From: Corallococcus sp. NCRR
GTDB taxonomy: Bacteria > Myxococcota > Myxococcia > Myxococcales > Myxococcaceae
DNA: 64,000 bases
Reading direction: 5' to 3'
NCBI RefSeq assembly: GCF_026965535.1
Contig: NZ_CP114039.1
Coordinates: forward strand, 3,038,001-3,102,000
Below the pieces are notes generated by a model. That model saw nothing but the letters and a program-made list of their open reading frames with translations. It was not told where the DNA came from and did not search any database. This document shows, piece after piece, positions 41,867 to 51,537 of this stretch. Both the position numbers and the translations under genes were made by a program. How positions within the stretch are numbered: position 1 is the first letter of the stretch; each line of letters starts with the position of its first letter.

Positions 41867-43012
41867 TCAGTACAGCAGGCCGTCCTTTGGCTGGACGGGC
41901 GGAGGCAGCTCGGATTCGCCCACCATCTGCCGCAGGTTGATCTCGATGGTGCGGCACAGCGCCGTCATGGGTGTGTCGCTGACGGCGTCCTCGAAGGGGT
42001 TCTCCACGTCGCGGCCCACCGCGTCCAGGGCGATGAAGAGGAACGCGATGATGGCCGTGACCAGCGGCGTGAGCACGCCCAGGTCCGCGACGACGCCCAG
42101 GGGCAGCATGGCGAGGTAGGCGCGCACCATGGCGTGCGGGAGGATGTCGTACTGGCGGGGCAGGGGCGTGTTCTTGATGCGCTCGCATGCGCCCAGGTAG
42201 TTGGTGAGCTCCGTGAGCGTCTCGTCCATCGACACGCGCATGTAGACCTTCTCCGGATGCTCGATGTCGCTGTAGATGCGGCGCATGCGCGTGCCCATCC
42301 ACAGGAGGATGGCGGCGGGCACGTTCTGTTCGACGCGCAGCGCCTCCAGCACGGACGGGCGGAAGAACGGGGTGATTTCCGGAAAGGGGTCCTGCCGCCG
42401 CAGGTGGCAGCGCAGCGCGTTCACGAAGCCGATCTGCGCATAGACGAGCTCGCGCGCGTCCTCGGTGATGCCCTCGAACATGCTGGGGATGCCCCGGGGT
42501 GTCTCCGCGCCCGGGTGGAGGAACGTGGCCAGGTTCGCGCGGGGCGTGCTCGGGCCGCGCAGGTCGCGCGCGTGGCCGAACCGGTCGCGCACCGCGCCGT
42601 CACCCACCGTGGACCAGGCGGGCGACAGCGCGGGCCCCTCCGGCTGCACGGCCACCTGGACCAGGCGGGACGCGGCGGAGGGCGTCTCCGGGGTGCCATC
42701 GCTGCGCTGGGCGCGGGGCGCCGGCAGGAAGGTCAGCACCTGCCGGGCGAGCGTCCGCGACGCGTTCACCAGCCCGCCCCAGATGGTGCGCGCCTCCCAC
42801 CAGCGCTCGTAGGCGGAGTTGTTGCGGAAGCCGAGCAGCACGCCCAGCGCCGCGGCCAGCAGCGTCACCGGCAGCGCCGGCACCGACAGCCACGTGGCGT
42901 CCAGCGCCTCGTAGCCCAGCGAGATGGCCAGCGCGAGGGCGATGTGGACGACGACGGGGCGCCCCGTGTAGCGGAGGATGATCCGCCAGGACAGCATCCG
43001 ACCGACGATCAT
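41867..43012 (-). CDS. bestrophin-like family membrane protein (UPF0187)
   Basis: 381 residues from ATG 43012, with AGGAG upstream. Four main hydrophobic segments: near residues 25-45 and 50-75, then LAMLPLGVV and LGVLTPLVTAIIAFLFIALDAVG. The family signature GFRNNSAYERWWEAR follows the second helix, and GRDVENPFEDAVSDTPM lies near the C-terminus, as in bacterial bestrophins, which form pentameric cation- or anion-conducting channels. A polar insert of about 60 residues (residues about 105-165, rich in Pro, Arg and Ser) is unusual. It converges with the decarboxylase, 12 bases apart. Confidence 0.88.
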   Translation of the reverse strand: MIVGRMLSWRIILRYTGRPVVVHIALALAISLGYEALDATWLSVPALPVTLLAAALGVLLGFRNNSAYERWWEARTIWGGLVNASRTLARQVLTFLPAPRAQRSDGTPETPSAASRLVQVAVQPEGPALSPAWSTVGDGAVRDRFGHARDLRGPSTPRANLATFLHPGAETPRGIPSMFEGITEDARELVYAQIGFVNALRCHLRRQDPFPEITPFFRPSVLEALRVEQNVPAAILLWMGTRMRRIYSDIEHPEKVYMRVSMDETLTELTNYLGACERIKNTPLPRQYDILPHAMVRAYLAMLPLGVVADLGVLTPLVTAIIAFLFIALDAVGRDVENPFEDAVSDTPMTALCRTIEINLRQMVGESELPPPVQPKDGLLY

Positions 43013-43144
43013 CTCGCGGGGCTCCTCTGCATCACACGTGCGGCGTGAGGAGCTGGATGTAGTGATGCCCCCCAGGCGCGGCAATGCGCCGCGTCACCAC
43101 GCCCGGGGAGCGTGCGGAAGCGGACGAAGGGACGCGTGCGCCCG

Positions 43145-45376
43145 TCAGGCCCGTGACTTGGTGAAGACGATGCTCGCGCCCGTCGCCGGCACCGTCACGG
43201 TGAAGGTGCGCTCCACGGTGGCCAGACCGTTGCCGCCGCGCGACGCCAGCTCCAGGAAGAACGCGCCCGTGGCCCTCAGGTGGAAGGACTGCGCCCACGA
43301 CCCGGACAGCGCCTTGAACGCGCCCTTGAAGACGGAGGGCGAGCGCTGCTCGTTGTTGCGCAGGTCCAGGAGGCCCGCGCGCAGGTCGTGCCACTTGGAC
43401 ACGGTGCCGGGGTTCTTCTGGATGACCTCCGCGAGCGTCAGCATGCCGTTGCCCAGCTGCCCCTCGACGTACGCGAAGTGCCCGACGAGCGGGTTCTTCT
43501 TCAGGGTCGCGGCGGCCATGTTCGCGGCCATGGCGGCGGGCCAGTCATGCTCCAGGTACGCCTTCCACAGGGGCGCGTAGACGGACTCACGCACCGCGGG
43601 CCGGTCGCGGCACGGCACGCCGTACCAGGGCAGGGCCCGGGCCAGCGCGCGAGCGAAGGCGGAGTGGGCGTCCGGGTCCGCCGCGTGGGTGATGACGTCG
43701 CGCAGCGTCCGGTTGTCCAGCTTCAGCTCCACCCGCGTCTCGACCTCCTTGCCGCCGGAGGCGTCGCGGATCCGCTTGAGGACCTCCTCCTCCTCGGCGT
43801 CATCCAGCGCGCCCCAGACGATGGCCTCGTCCACGGTCTGGCGCAGGTCGTGGTCCGACGGCTTGCGAGCGTCATGGGCCAGGAGCAGGTACAGGCCCAG
43901 GTCGAAGTCCGCCACGGTGGGCGACTTGCGGAACTCCGCCATGTCCGCCTTGAAGTCCGCGGTCCAGTGCATGTACGGCGTGAGCAGCGTGCCCTTGTAG
44001 CTGCGCACCCCCAGGAACGAGACGCGCTGGGGCGACTCCTTCTCCAGGCTGTTGCGCTGCACCACCTGGGTGAGCTCGCGCGTGTCGCTGCCGCCCAGCG
44101 CCCACTTGCCCAGCTTCAGGGAGAAGCCCCAGGCCTTGGACTCCTTGTTGACCTCCTTCAGCAGGCACTGCTCCAGCGCCATGCCCTCGGCCTGCATCTT
44201 CTGCATCGCGCTGTCCATCCGGCCGGACACCAGCAGCGGGTGCAGCGTGCGGGCCTGGGCGTCGGTGCACACGGTGGACAGGAGCGTGGTCTGCTCGCGC
44301 AGGCGCAGGTATTCGTAGCGGAAGCCCGCCTCGAACTTGGACTCGGCCAGCGCCTGGACGCGCGCGCGCACGTCCGCGCGGAGCTTCTCCCACCGCGTGC
44401 GCAGCGCCGTGGTGTTGGCCTCCAGCTCCCCGAAGCCCAGCCGGTCCAGGATGATGCGCAGGACCTTCGTCTCGTTGTCCGACAGCTTGTGCGCTTCCAG
44501 CTTCGTCATCAGGGCGTCGAACTCGGCCAGCGGCACCGACAGGAGCCCTTCGAGCACGTGCTCCACCTGGGACACGATGGCGGCCGGGTCGGTGAGGCTC
44601 GCCTCCACGTGCAGGCTGGCCGTCACGCCCGCCTCGCGCGCCACCACCTTCTTCACCTGCACGCGCACCTGACCGGCCGTGGGGCGGGAGAAGATGACGG
44701 CGTAGTCGTCCACCACCTTCACCTTCGCGGACACGGTGGCGCCCGCCTTGGCCTCGAAGGCGACCATGGTGCTGGCGGACAGGAGCTTCGTCAGCGTCTG
44801 GAGGTTGGACGTGTAGACGTCCGTCCAGTCCAGCGTCGCGGTGACGGACAGCTCGCCGCGCGCCTGGAAGGCGATGGCGTCACCCACGCCCAGCTTTTCC
44901 AGCGACGACGTGAGCAGGGGCAGCCGCAGCTCCGGCGCGTCCTTCTTCAGCGCGTCCCGCGCCTTCGTGTCCTGCGTGTGGCGGTGGTAGTCCGCCAGCA
45001 GCACGCGCACGTCGCCGTTGGCCGCGAGCGCCACGTAGGGCAGCGGGAAGCCCACGTCCGCCTTCACGCGCGCCTCCACGCCGTACTTGAGCCACGCCTG
45101 GTCGCCGCCGTAGACGAGCGCCGGGGCCAGCTGCGTCGCCGCGTCGCCGGGGCCTTCCCCCACCACGCCCGCCGCGTCCACGTCCGCCGGGGCGTCATAA
45201 CCTTCGATGAAGCCGCGCGCCGACACGTCGAACGCGAACGTCAGGGAGCCCAGCTTCTCTCCCGCGGGCAGCGCGTAGCTGGCGGTCGGCAATTCCACGC
45301 GGATGTCCGAGCCCTTGAGCGGCGCATCCGGCAGCACCTTCGACACTTCCTCCAGCAGCGCGAGCTTCCACGACAT
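43145..45376 (-). CDS. large protein of unknown function, no signal peptide
   Basis: 743 residues from ATG 45376, with GGGAGGGAG eight bases upstream. Not recognised. No signal peptide, membrane helix, nucleotide-binding motif or obvious catalytic motif. The N-terminal 270 residues are beta-prone with repeated SLTFAFDVSARG, ARGELSVTATLDW and TVSAKVKVVDD strands. Residues about 280-400 are helical and charged. The C-terminal third is mixed. It stands alone, with over 100 bases on each side. Codon use looks like that of its neighbours, so it is probably a resident gene. A cytoplasmic structural or pore-like assembly is conceivable but unsupported. Confidence 0.6.
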   Translation of the reverse strand: MSWKLALLEEVSKVLPDAPLKGSDIRVELPTASYALPAGEKLGSLTFAFDVSARGFIEGYDAPADVDAAGVVGEGPGDAATQLAPALVYGGDQAWLKYGVEARVKADVGFPLPYVALAANGDVRVLLADYHRHTQDTKARDALKKDAPELRLPLLTSSLEKLGVGDAIAFQARGELSVTATLDWTDVYTSNLQTLTKLLSASTMVAFEAKAGATVSAKVKVVDDYAVIFSRPTAGQVRVQVKKVVAREAGVTASLHVEASLTDPAAIVSQVEHVLEGLLSVPLAEFDALMTKLEAHKLSDNETKVLRIILDRLGFGELEANTTALRTRWEKLRADVRARVQALAESKFEAGFRYEYLRLREQTTLLSTVCTDAQARTLHPLLVSGRMDSAMQKMQAEGMALEQCLLKEVNKESKAWGFSLKLGKWALGGSDTRELTQVVQRNSLEKESPQRVSFLGVRSYKGTLLTPYMHWTADFKADMAEFRKSPTVADFDLGLYLLLAHDARKPSDHDLRQTVDEAIVWGALDDAEEEEVLKRIRDASGGKEVETRVELKLDNRTLRDVITHAADPDAHSAFARALARALPWYGVPCRDRPAVRESVYAPLWKAYLEHDWPAAMAANMAAATLKKNPLVGHFAYVEGQLGNGMLTLAEVIQKNPGTVSKWHDLRAGLLDLRNNEQRSPSVFKGAFKALSGSWAQSFHLRATGAFFLELASRGGNGLATVERTFTVTVPATGASIVFTKSRA

Positions 45377-45490
45377 GACGGCTCCCTCCCCGACGTCCAC
45401 GGAAAGACCGCATCCTACATCGCCGGTCCGACGTGGGAGGCCGGACGTGAAGCGGGCGCGAGCGACCCCCCAGGGGGGCGCGCCGCCGGC

Positions 45491-46777
45491 TCAGGGCACG
45501 TCCTGGACCTGCCGGAGCACGGGCGCGCTGTCCGCCTTCACCACCAGCGGGTCGGGCATCAGCCCCGGGATGCACGAGCGGATGCTGACCTGGGCTTCAT
45601 CCACGGGCTCCAGCACCAGCGACGTCGTGCGCGTGGGGAGCGCGCGCGGCCACTGGCCCTTCTCCGCGTGGGCCACGTCGACCTCCACCAGGGCGATGAG
45701 CGCCTCGGAGCGCAGCGCGCGCAGCTCCAGCGCCTCCAGGTCCTCGGGCGACAGGCGCACCGACGGGGCCTCCGCCTGGCGCAAGAAGTCCTCGGCCTTC
45801 CGGGCCTCCAGGGCCGCCAGCGAGCGGCGGCGCTCGTCGGCCGGTTGATCCGCCACGGCGAGGAGGCGGTCCGCGTCCTCCACCCACTGACGCCACTGGA
45901 GCCGGCGCGACAGGGCGGAGGGCCGCTCGGGCGCGTCGAACCACGGGGGCGGCAGCGCGGCGCGGCCTTCGTCGGTGAGCAGGTCGCGGAAGGCGTGGAG
46001 CTGCGCGGCGACGGCCTCCTCGTGCAGCGTCAGGGACACCGGCGGGAAGCCCTCATGCAGCCGGGTGAGCTGCGAAATGGCCTGGCGCTTGCGGGCCAGG
46101 GAGGCCGCGTCGATGGCGTCCGTGCAGGGCCGCCACGCGCGCGCATAGCCGGCCGCGGACAGCCGCTGTCCCACGAGCCCGCCGCCCAGGGCCAGCTCCC
46201 GGTTGAGCGCGAGCGTGTCCAGGCACAGGTCCACCGCCACATCCGCTTCCCCCCGCGAGACGAGCCGCCGCGTCTGGAGCGCCGCGTCCTCCACCACGTG
46301 GCGAAGCGCGTGGATCAGCGCGTCCCGCCGCGACACCTCCGGACCGGCCAGGGGACGCAGGTCCTCCGGAAGGCCACCGGACTCCGCGTGGGTGGCGGCG
46401 AGCACCCGCCGCATCAGCGGCAGGCCCTGCTCCAGGGCTTCAAGGCGGGAGGCGGGAAGGTCCGTCACCGGAGCGCGTCCCTCCGTCACGGCCTCCAGGG
46501 TCGCGGCCTCCGCCGGGGTGGGCGCCGGCCTCGCGCGGGCCTGCTGGAGCAGCGCGGGCAGGAGCGGAACCATCGCGTCCCCGAAGGTGCCGGGCCGCGT
46601 GTCGGTGAGGTGCGCCGGGCGCGGGTGCTCCGCGTGCGTCAGCGTGTTCACCTCGCGCAGCAGCCGTTCCTCCAGCGCGTCGGTGCGCAGGTGCCGGTGC
46701 GCCAGCGCCCCGAGGCTCACGAGGACGGACAGGGACACGCCTCCCATGAGGGCGGGGAGGGGGCGCTTCAAGGCCAT
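45491..46777 (-). CDS. protein of unknown function with one N-terminal membrane helix
   Basis: 428 residues from ATG 46777 with GGAG about 11 bases upstream. A single hydrophobic segment (residues 9-25, ALMGGVSLSVLVSLGALAH) anchors the protein; the rest is mainly helical, rich in Leu, Ala, Arg and Glu. There are no recognised motifs. Most of the chain would lie in the periplasm if the anchor keeps its N-terminus inside (KRP before the helix). The C-terminal part has two cysteines at most. It lies between the 743-residue unknown gene and the FAD protein, all on the minus strand but with gaps over 100 bases, so not obviously one operon. Confidence 0.6.
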   Translation of the reverse strand: MALKRPLPALMGGVSLSVLVSLGALAHRHLRTDALEERLLREVNTLTHAEHPRPAHLTDTRPGTFGDAMVPLLPALLQQARARPAPTPAEAATLEAVTEGRAPVTDLPASRLEALEQGLPLMRRVLAATHAESGGLPEDLRPLAGPEVSRRDALIHALRHVVEDAALQTRRLVSRGEADVAVDLCLDTLALNRELALGGGLVGQRLSAAGYARAWRPCTDAIDAASLARKRQAISQLTRLHEGFPPVSLTLHEEAVAAQLHAFRDLLTDEGRAALPPPWFDAPERPSALSRRLQWRQWVEDADRLLAVADQPADERRRSLAALEARKAEDFLRQAEAPSVRLSPEDLEALELRALRSEALIALVEVDVAHAEKGQWPRALPTRTTSLVLEPVDEAQVSIRSCIPGLMPDPLVVKADSAPVLRQVQDVP

Positions 46778-46908
46778 CGGGGACGGACTCCAGGAGGGGG
46801 ACCTGGAATCTCGCATGAAACGCCTGGACCCCGACAGCCTCCCACGGAGGGCGCCGTTGGCTGGCGAGCAGGAGGCCCCCCTTCAGGTCATGGCGCCTGT
46901 CAGGTCCT

Positions 46909-48402
46909 CTACCGGGCAGGCGCGCCCAGCCGGCGCAGCAGGAGGTCCGCCAGGTCGCGGGCCTGCGAGCGGATTTCCGGCACGGCCGTGGTCTCCCACA
47001 AGTCCCCGCGCCGCGTCGGGCCCAGCGTGAAGAGGTGGGCGGAGGGCTGTCCGCGTGCGTCCAGCACCGCGCCGTCGGGCGCCGTCGCCAGCCCCATGCC
47101 CAGCGAGTCCGCGTGGGCATGGCCCGCCTCCAGCAGGCCGCGCAGGACGGGCTGGTCGCGAGAGGCCGGGTTCGACTCCGGGCCGGTGCAGTTGATGACG
47201 TGCTGCACGCGCAGCACCTGGGGCTCGCGCCCGCCCCGGGGACGCAGGCGGACCGCCACCGCGTCCGGCTCCAACTCGAGGCCCAGCACGCGGCCCGAGT
47301 GGAGCACCAGCCGTCCCTCGCGCCGCCACGCGTCCATCACGTCGTGGATCTCCGGCGCCATGCGGTGGCGGTGCACCTCCCAGTACGCCCGCAGGTGGCG
47401 CAGGAAGCGCCGCCGCTCCTGCTCCGACAGCCGCTGCCACAACGGCGTCGTCACCGGCCGCAGCGAGTCCACCGCCGCGCGCCAGTCCGCGCCCGCCGCC
47501 GCCTGCGCCTCGACCTCCTGGCGCATCGTGCGCAGCACGTCGCGGATGCGCAGCGTGCTGAACGGCACCACGCCCTCCGCGGAGGGATCCGCGGCCTGCG
47601 TGGCGGTCTCCGCGTCGCGGCAGCGGTCCATCTCCCGGCGCACCGAGCGCAACAGCTCGCGGATGCGCAGGGGCTCCGCCGCCGCGGGCGTCTTCGCGCC
47701 GTGCGCGCGGTGCGGGTGTGGCAGCAGGCCATGGCGCGACAGCGCGTGCACCGTGCCCCGATGACCGCGCTCGTCCAGCGACAGCACCGTGTCCACCATG
47801 GTGAGCGCCGTGCCGATGAGCAGCACCGAATCACCAGAGCCGATGCCCTCCAGCGCCCCGGGCACCCACGGCGAGCGGTGGTAGCGCGCGCTCGCGTACA
47901 CCCCGCCGTCCGGCACGCGCAGGTCCGCGGGCATCGCGTTGCCCAGCGCCAGCACCGCGCACTTCGCCTCCAGGCTCTGGCCGCTCGCGAACGACACCTT
48001 CACGCCGTCCGCGGTGTCCACCACGGCGGTCACCTCGTCGCGCGGCGTCTCCAACCGGACGCCCGGCGCGGCCTTCGCGGCGGTGTCCTTCAGCAGGGAC
48101 TCCAGATACTGGCCATAGCGGCGGCGCTCGGCGAACGCGGACGGCGGCGTGTCCGGCGCCTCCAGGCGCAGCCAGCGCAGGAAGTGCTCCGGGTCGTCGA
48201 CCCAGGCGCTCATCCGGCCGGCCGGCACATTGAGCAGGTGCCGCGCGCTGGTGGTGGAGTACGCGACCCCCCGCCCCAGGCGCTCCCCGCGCTCCACGAG
48301 CGTGACGCGCAGGGGCGAACGGGCGCCCCGCAAGAGACAGGCCGCGAGCAGCGTTCCGCTCGCGCCCGCGCCGATGATGACCACGTCCTGCCGGGAGTTC
48401 AC
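46909..48402 (-). CDS. FAD/NAD(P)-binding oxidoreductase
   Basis: 497 residues from GTG 48402; no good ribosome binding site. The Rossmann motif VVIIGAGASGTLLA lies at residues 7-20 with the acidic end VERGERLG. GVAYSTT and HLLNVPAGRMSAW are the signatures of the FAD-NAD(P)-binding family (Pfam NAD_binding_9-like). A second nucleotide motif LLIGTALTMVDTVLSL follows near residue 195, and INCTGPES and SLGMGLAT near the C-terminus close the FAD site. Members oxidise or hydroxylate unidentified substrates; some are lysine or ornithine N-oxygenase-like. The substrate here is unknown. Confidence 0.82.
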   Translation of the reverse strand: MNSRQDVVIIGAGASGTLLAACLLRGARSPLRVTLVERGERLGRGVAYSTTSARHLLNVPAGRMSAWVDDPEHFLRWLRLEAPDTPPSAFAERRRYGQYLESLLKDTAAKAAPGVRLETPRDEVTAVVDTADGVKVSFASGQSLEAKCAVLALGNAMPADLRVPDGGVYASARYHRSPWVPGALEGIGSGDSVLLIGTALTMVDTVLSLDERGHRGTVHALSRHGLLPHPHRAHGAKTPAAAEPLRIRELLRSVRREMDRCRDAETATQAADPSAEGVVPFSTLRIRDVLRTMRQEVEAQAAAGADWRAAVDSLRPVTTPLWQRLSEQERRRFLRHLRAYWEVHRHRMAPEIHDVMDAWRREGRLVLHSGRVLGLELEPDAVAVRLRPRGGREPQVLRVQHVINCTGPESNPASRDQPVLRGLLEAGHAHADSLGMGLATAPDGAVLDARGQPSAHLFTLGPTRRGDLWETTAVPEIRSQARDLADLLLRRLGAPAR

Positions 48403-48543
48403 CGCGCGATTCTAGGGCCGGCCCCCCCGGATGCCATCCCTCCCAGGCGTCGTCACCCGCGCGGATTGTCCGTCGGCCCACGGCCGCTGGCACCCCGGGC
48501 CCGACTCCGGAGCCCACCCCGGGACGGCGGGGCCCGGCGGACC

Positions 48544-49422
48544 TCAGACCGCCTGGCGCGCCTCGGGCCGTGCGGGGAGGGAAGGGGCAGGGGGCGCGAC
48601 CGCCAGCCGCTCCCCGATGCGGGTCAGCCCCTCGCCATCACGGGCGCGCGCATGCACCTGGGGATAGTCCGCGAACGCGGTGCCCAGCCACCGGTCCAGC
48701 ACCACGGTGTACAGGCCGTAGTGCCCCTGGTAGCGCGCATGGTGGAGCGCGTGGAACGTGGGGGTGAAGAAGACGCGGCCCACCCAGGACGTCACGAAGC
48801 GCTTCGGCAGCCACTCCGTGTTGCCATGCCCGAAGGCGTTGAGGACGTAGTTCGTCAGCATGTAGGCCAGGACGCCCACCTGCGTGCCCGGGAACAGGTG
48901 CATGGCCGCGAAGTGCAGGCCCAGCCCGCCGCCCATCAGCACCACCCGCTCCACCACGGAGAAGGACAGCGCGGTGAGCGGCTCCGTCACCTGCGCCACG
49001 TGGTGCTGCGCATGGAAGCGGTAGAAGCGCGGCGTGTGCAGCAGCCGGTGCGTCACGTAGAACCACACCTCGAAGCCCACGAACATCCACGCGTACGACC
49101 ACAGCGCCGTGGACAGGCTGAACGGCGCCATCAGGGGCCCGGCGAAATACCGGAACGTCCCGAGCAGCACCGCGTCCGTCAGCACCACGCCCACCGCCGC
49201 CAGCGCCTCGCTGCGCAGCTGCCCCTTCGCCAGCTCCCGCCGGTACACCCGGAAGCGCGCCGCCAGCCGCGTGCGCCACACCAGCCACCCGCCCGCCACC
49301 GTCATCAGCTTGAGGGTCCCGGAGATGACCAGGACCAGAAGGAACAGCACCGGCAGCGTCGGTTTGTCGGGCAGCAGCATCAGCATCACGGACCTCGCGA
49401 AGGCCAGCACACCCCCGGGCAT
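48544..49422 (-). CDS. sterol desaturase / fatty acid hydroxylase family protein
   Basis: 292 residues from ATG 49422 (ribosome binding site weak). Several membrane helices with the three histidine clusters of the family intact: HRLLH (HX3H), HAQHH (HX2HH) and HALHH (HX2HH), which bind a di-iron centre. Such enzymes hydroxylate or desaturate fatty acyl chains, sterols or carotenoids in the membrane using O2. The gene is divergent from a TetR regulator with a perfect palindrome between them, so it is probably induced when the regulator binds its ligand, perhaps a fatty acid. Substrate not determinable. Confidence 0.87.
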   Translation of the reverse strand: MPGGVLAFARSVMLMLLPDKPTLPVLFLLVLVISGTLKLMTVAGGWLVWRTRLAARFRVYRRELAKGQLRSEALAAVGVVLTDAVLLGTFRYFAGPLMAPFSLSTALWSYAWMFVGFEVWFYVTHRLLHTPRFYRFHAQHHVAQVTEPLTALSFSVVERVVLMGGGLGLHFAAMHLFPGTQVGVLAYMLTNYVLNAFGHGNTEWLPKRFVTSWVGRVFFTPTFHALHHARYQGHYGLYTVVLDRWLGTAFADYPQVHARARDGEGLTRIGERLAVAPPAPSLPARPEARQAV

Positions 49423-49461
49423 GACTGCCCGGACACCCCATGGATAATGCCCGTCCCCGGT

Positions 49462-49481
49462 TATTGTCAAATCTGACAATA
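49462..49481. promoter_or_regulatory. palindromic operator between TetR and hydroxylase genes
   Basis: Perfect inverted repeat TATTGTCA-N4-TGACAATA. Size and symmetry suit a TetR-family dimer. It is in an AT-rich patch of an otherwise GC-rich region, about 40-48 bases from both starts, and its TTGTCA arms resemble -35 elements in either direction. Confidence 0.72.
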
Positions 49482-49528
49482 GTGCGGGCGCGTTGAACGA
49501 GGGGGCCCGGTGGCTAGGATGCGCCGTG

Positions 49529-50239
49529 ATGGCATCCAAGCGTCCCCAGGGCCGCGCTCCGGTCCGGCGCCCCCCCGCTCCCCGTCGTCCCGTGAAGCCC
49601 GCCGCGTCCCGGAAGCGGCGCACCCCGGAGGAGGCGCGCGAGGCCATCCTCCAGGCCGCCGAGCCGCTGCTCGTGGAGCAGGGGCCGGACCGGGTGGGGC
49701 TCCAGGCGGTGGCGAAGGCCGCGGGGGTGAGCCACGCGCTCGTCACGCACTACTTCGGCACCTATGAGGCCCTGGTGCGCGAGGTGCTCCTGCGCCGCAA
49801 CGAGCTCTTGGCCGCGTCGTTCCGGGAGCACCTGCTCGCGGTGGACACGCCGCCCGACGCGGGAGCGCTGCTCGAGCGCTTCTTCACCGTGGTCCAGCAG
49901 GGCCAGCACAGCCGGCTGATGGCGTGGGCGCTGCTCACCGGCCGCGCCGAGCACATGCCGTTCGTGCGCGCGCAGGGCTTGAGGCTGCTGGCGGACGCGC
50001 TGGAGTTCCAGGCAGGCCGCGTGGCGGAAGCGCAGGGCACGCCTCCGCCATCGCGCGACACGGTGGACATGACGCTGCTCGTGGCGCTGTGCGCGTCGCA
50101 GTGGTTCCTGCTCGCGCGCGAGGTGCTGCTGCCCGTGATGGGGCATCCGGCGGACGCGGCGTCGGACGCGCGCTTCCGCGAGGTGCTCGGCGGGATGCTC
50201 CAGCGGTCGCTCGGGGTGAAGCCGCCCGGCGCCAGCTAG
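49529..50239 (+). CDS. TetR family transcriptional regulator of the hydroxylase
   Basis: 236 residues from ATG 49529 (GTG 49526 also possible; AGGA nine bases upstream). After a basic, Pro-rich extension of about 35 residues comes a TetR DNA-binding domain: EEAREAILQAAEPLLVEQG, VGLQAVAKAAGVSHALVTHYFGTYEALVREVL. The remaining helices form the ligand pocket. The palindrome at 49462-49481 and the divergent hydroxylase gene make local autoregulated repression the simplest model. The basic N-terminal tail is longer than usual for the family and may add DNA contacts. Confidence 0.88.
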   Translation: MASKRPQGRAPVRRPPAPRRPVKPAASRKRRTPEEAREAILQAAEPLLVEQGPDRVGLQAVAKAAGVSHALVTHYFGTYEALVREVLLRRNELLAASFREHLLAVDTPPDAGALLERFFTVVQQGQHSRLMAWALLTGRAEHMPFVRAQGLRLLADALEFQAGRVAEAQGTPPPSRDTVDMTLLVALCASQWFLLAREVLLPVMGHPADAASDARFREVLGGMLQRSLGVKPPGAS

Positions 50240-50246
50240 GCGCCGC

Positions 50247-51230
<984 letters not shown>

Positions 51231-51537
51231 CGCGGCCCGCTCCACCCACGTCCATCCACGGCCGTCACCGCTCCTCGTGGCGGTGGCCCCTGCTTTCGGG
51301 CACGGCTTGTGGATGGCCATCCAACACCGCCGCCCCGTGCCCGGCAAGGTGTGCGCGAGTACGGGATGCCGTCGAGCGGACACCGCTCGGGCTTCACGTT
51401 CCGGCTGTCATTTTCCATTGGGGATTCGGGCGCGCGGGAGGAGCTCACCGCACGCCCGGAGGCAGCTGGACACGCGGCCGGGGTGGGGCCGTCCATCTCC
51501 AGCGCGCTTCACCATCCGTTCAACACCTGCGTCCGCT
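51231..51537. other. intergenic region, no gene seen
   Basis: 307 bases between the histidine kinase start and the end of the NGLST lipoprotein. Frames here lack sense as protein, and no strong hairpin or promoter was identified by eye. Confidence 0.5.

Noticed and set aside
43280..47764. Long plus-strand ORF antisense to the 743-residue protein, the 428-residue protein and the FAD protein
   Set aside because: Shadow frame: no domain, and it covers three minus-strand genes, of which the FAD protein has clear motifs and the 743-residue gene a strong ribosome binding site.
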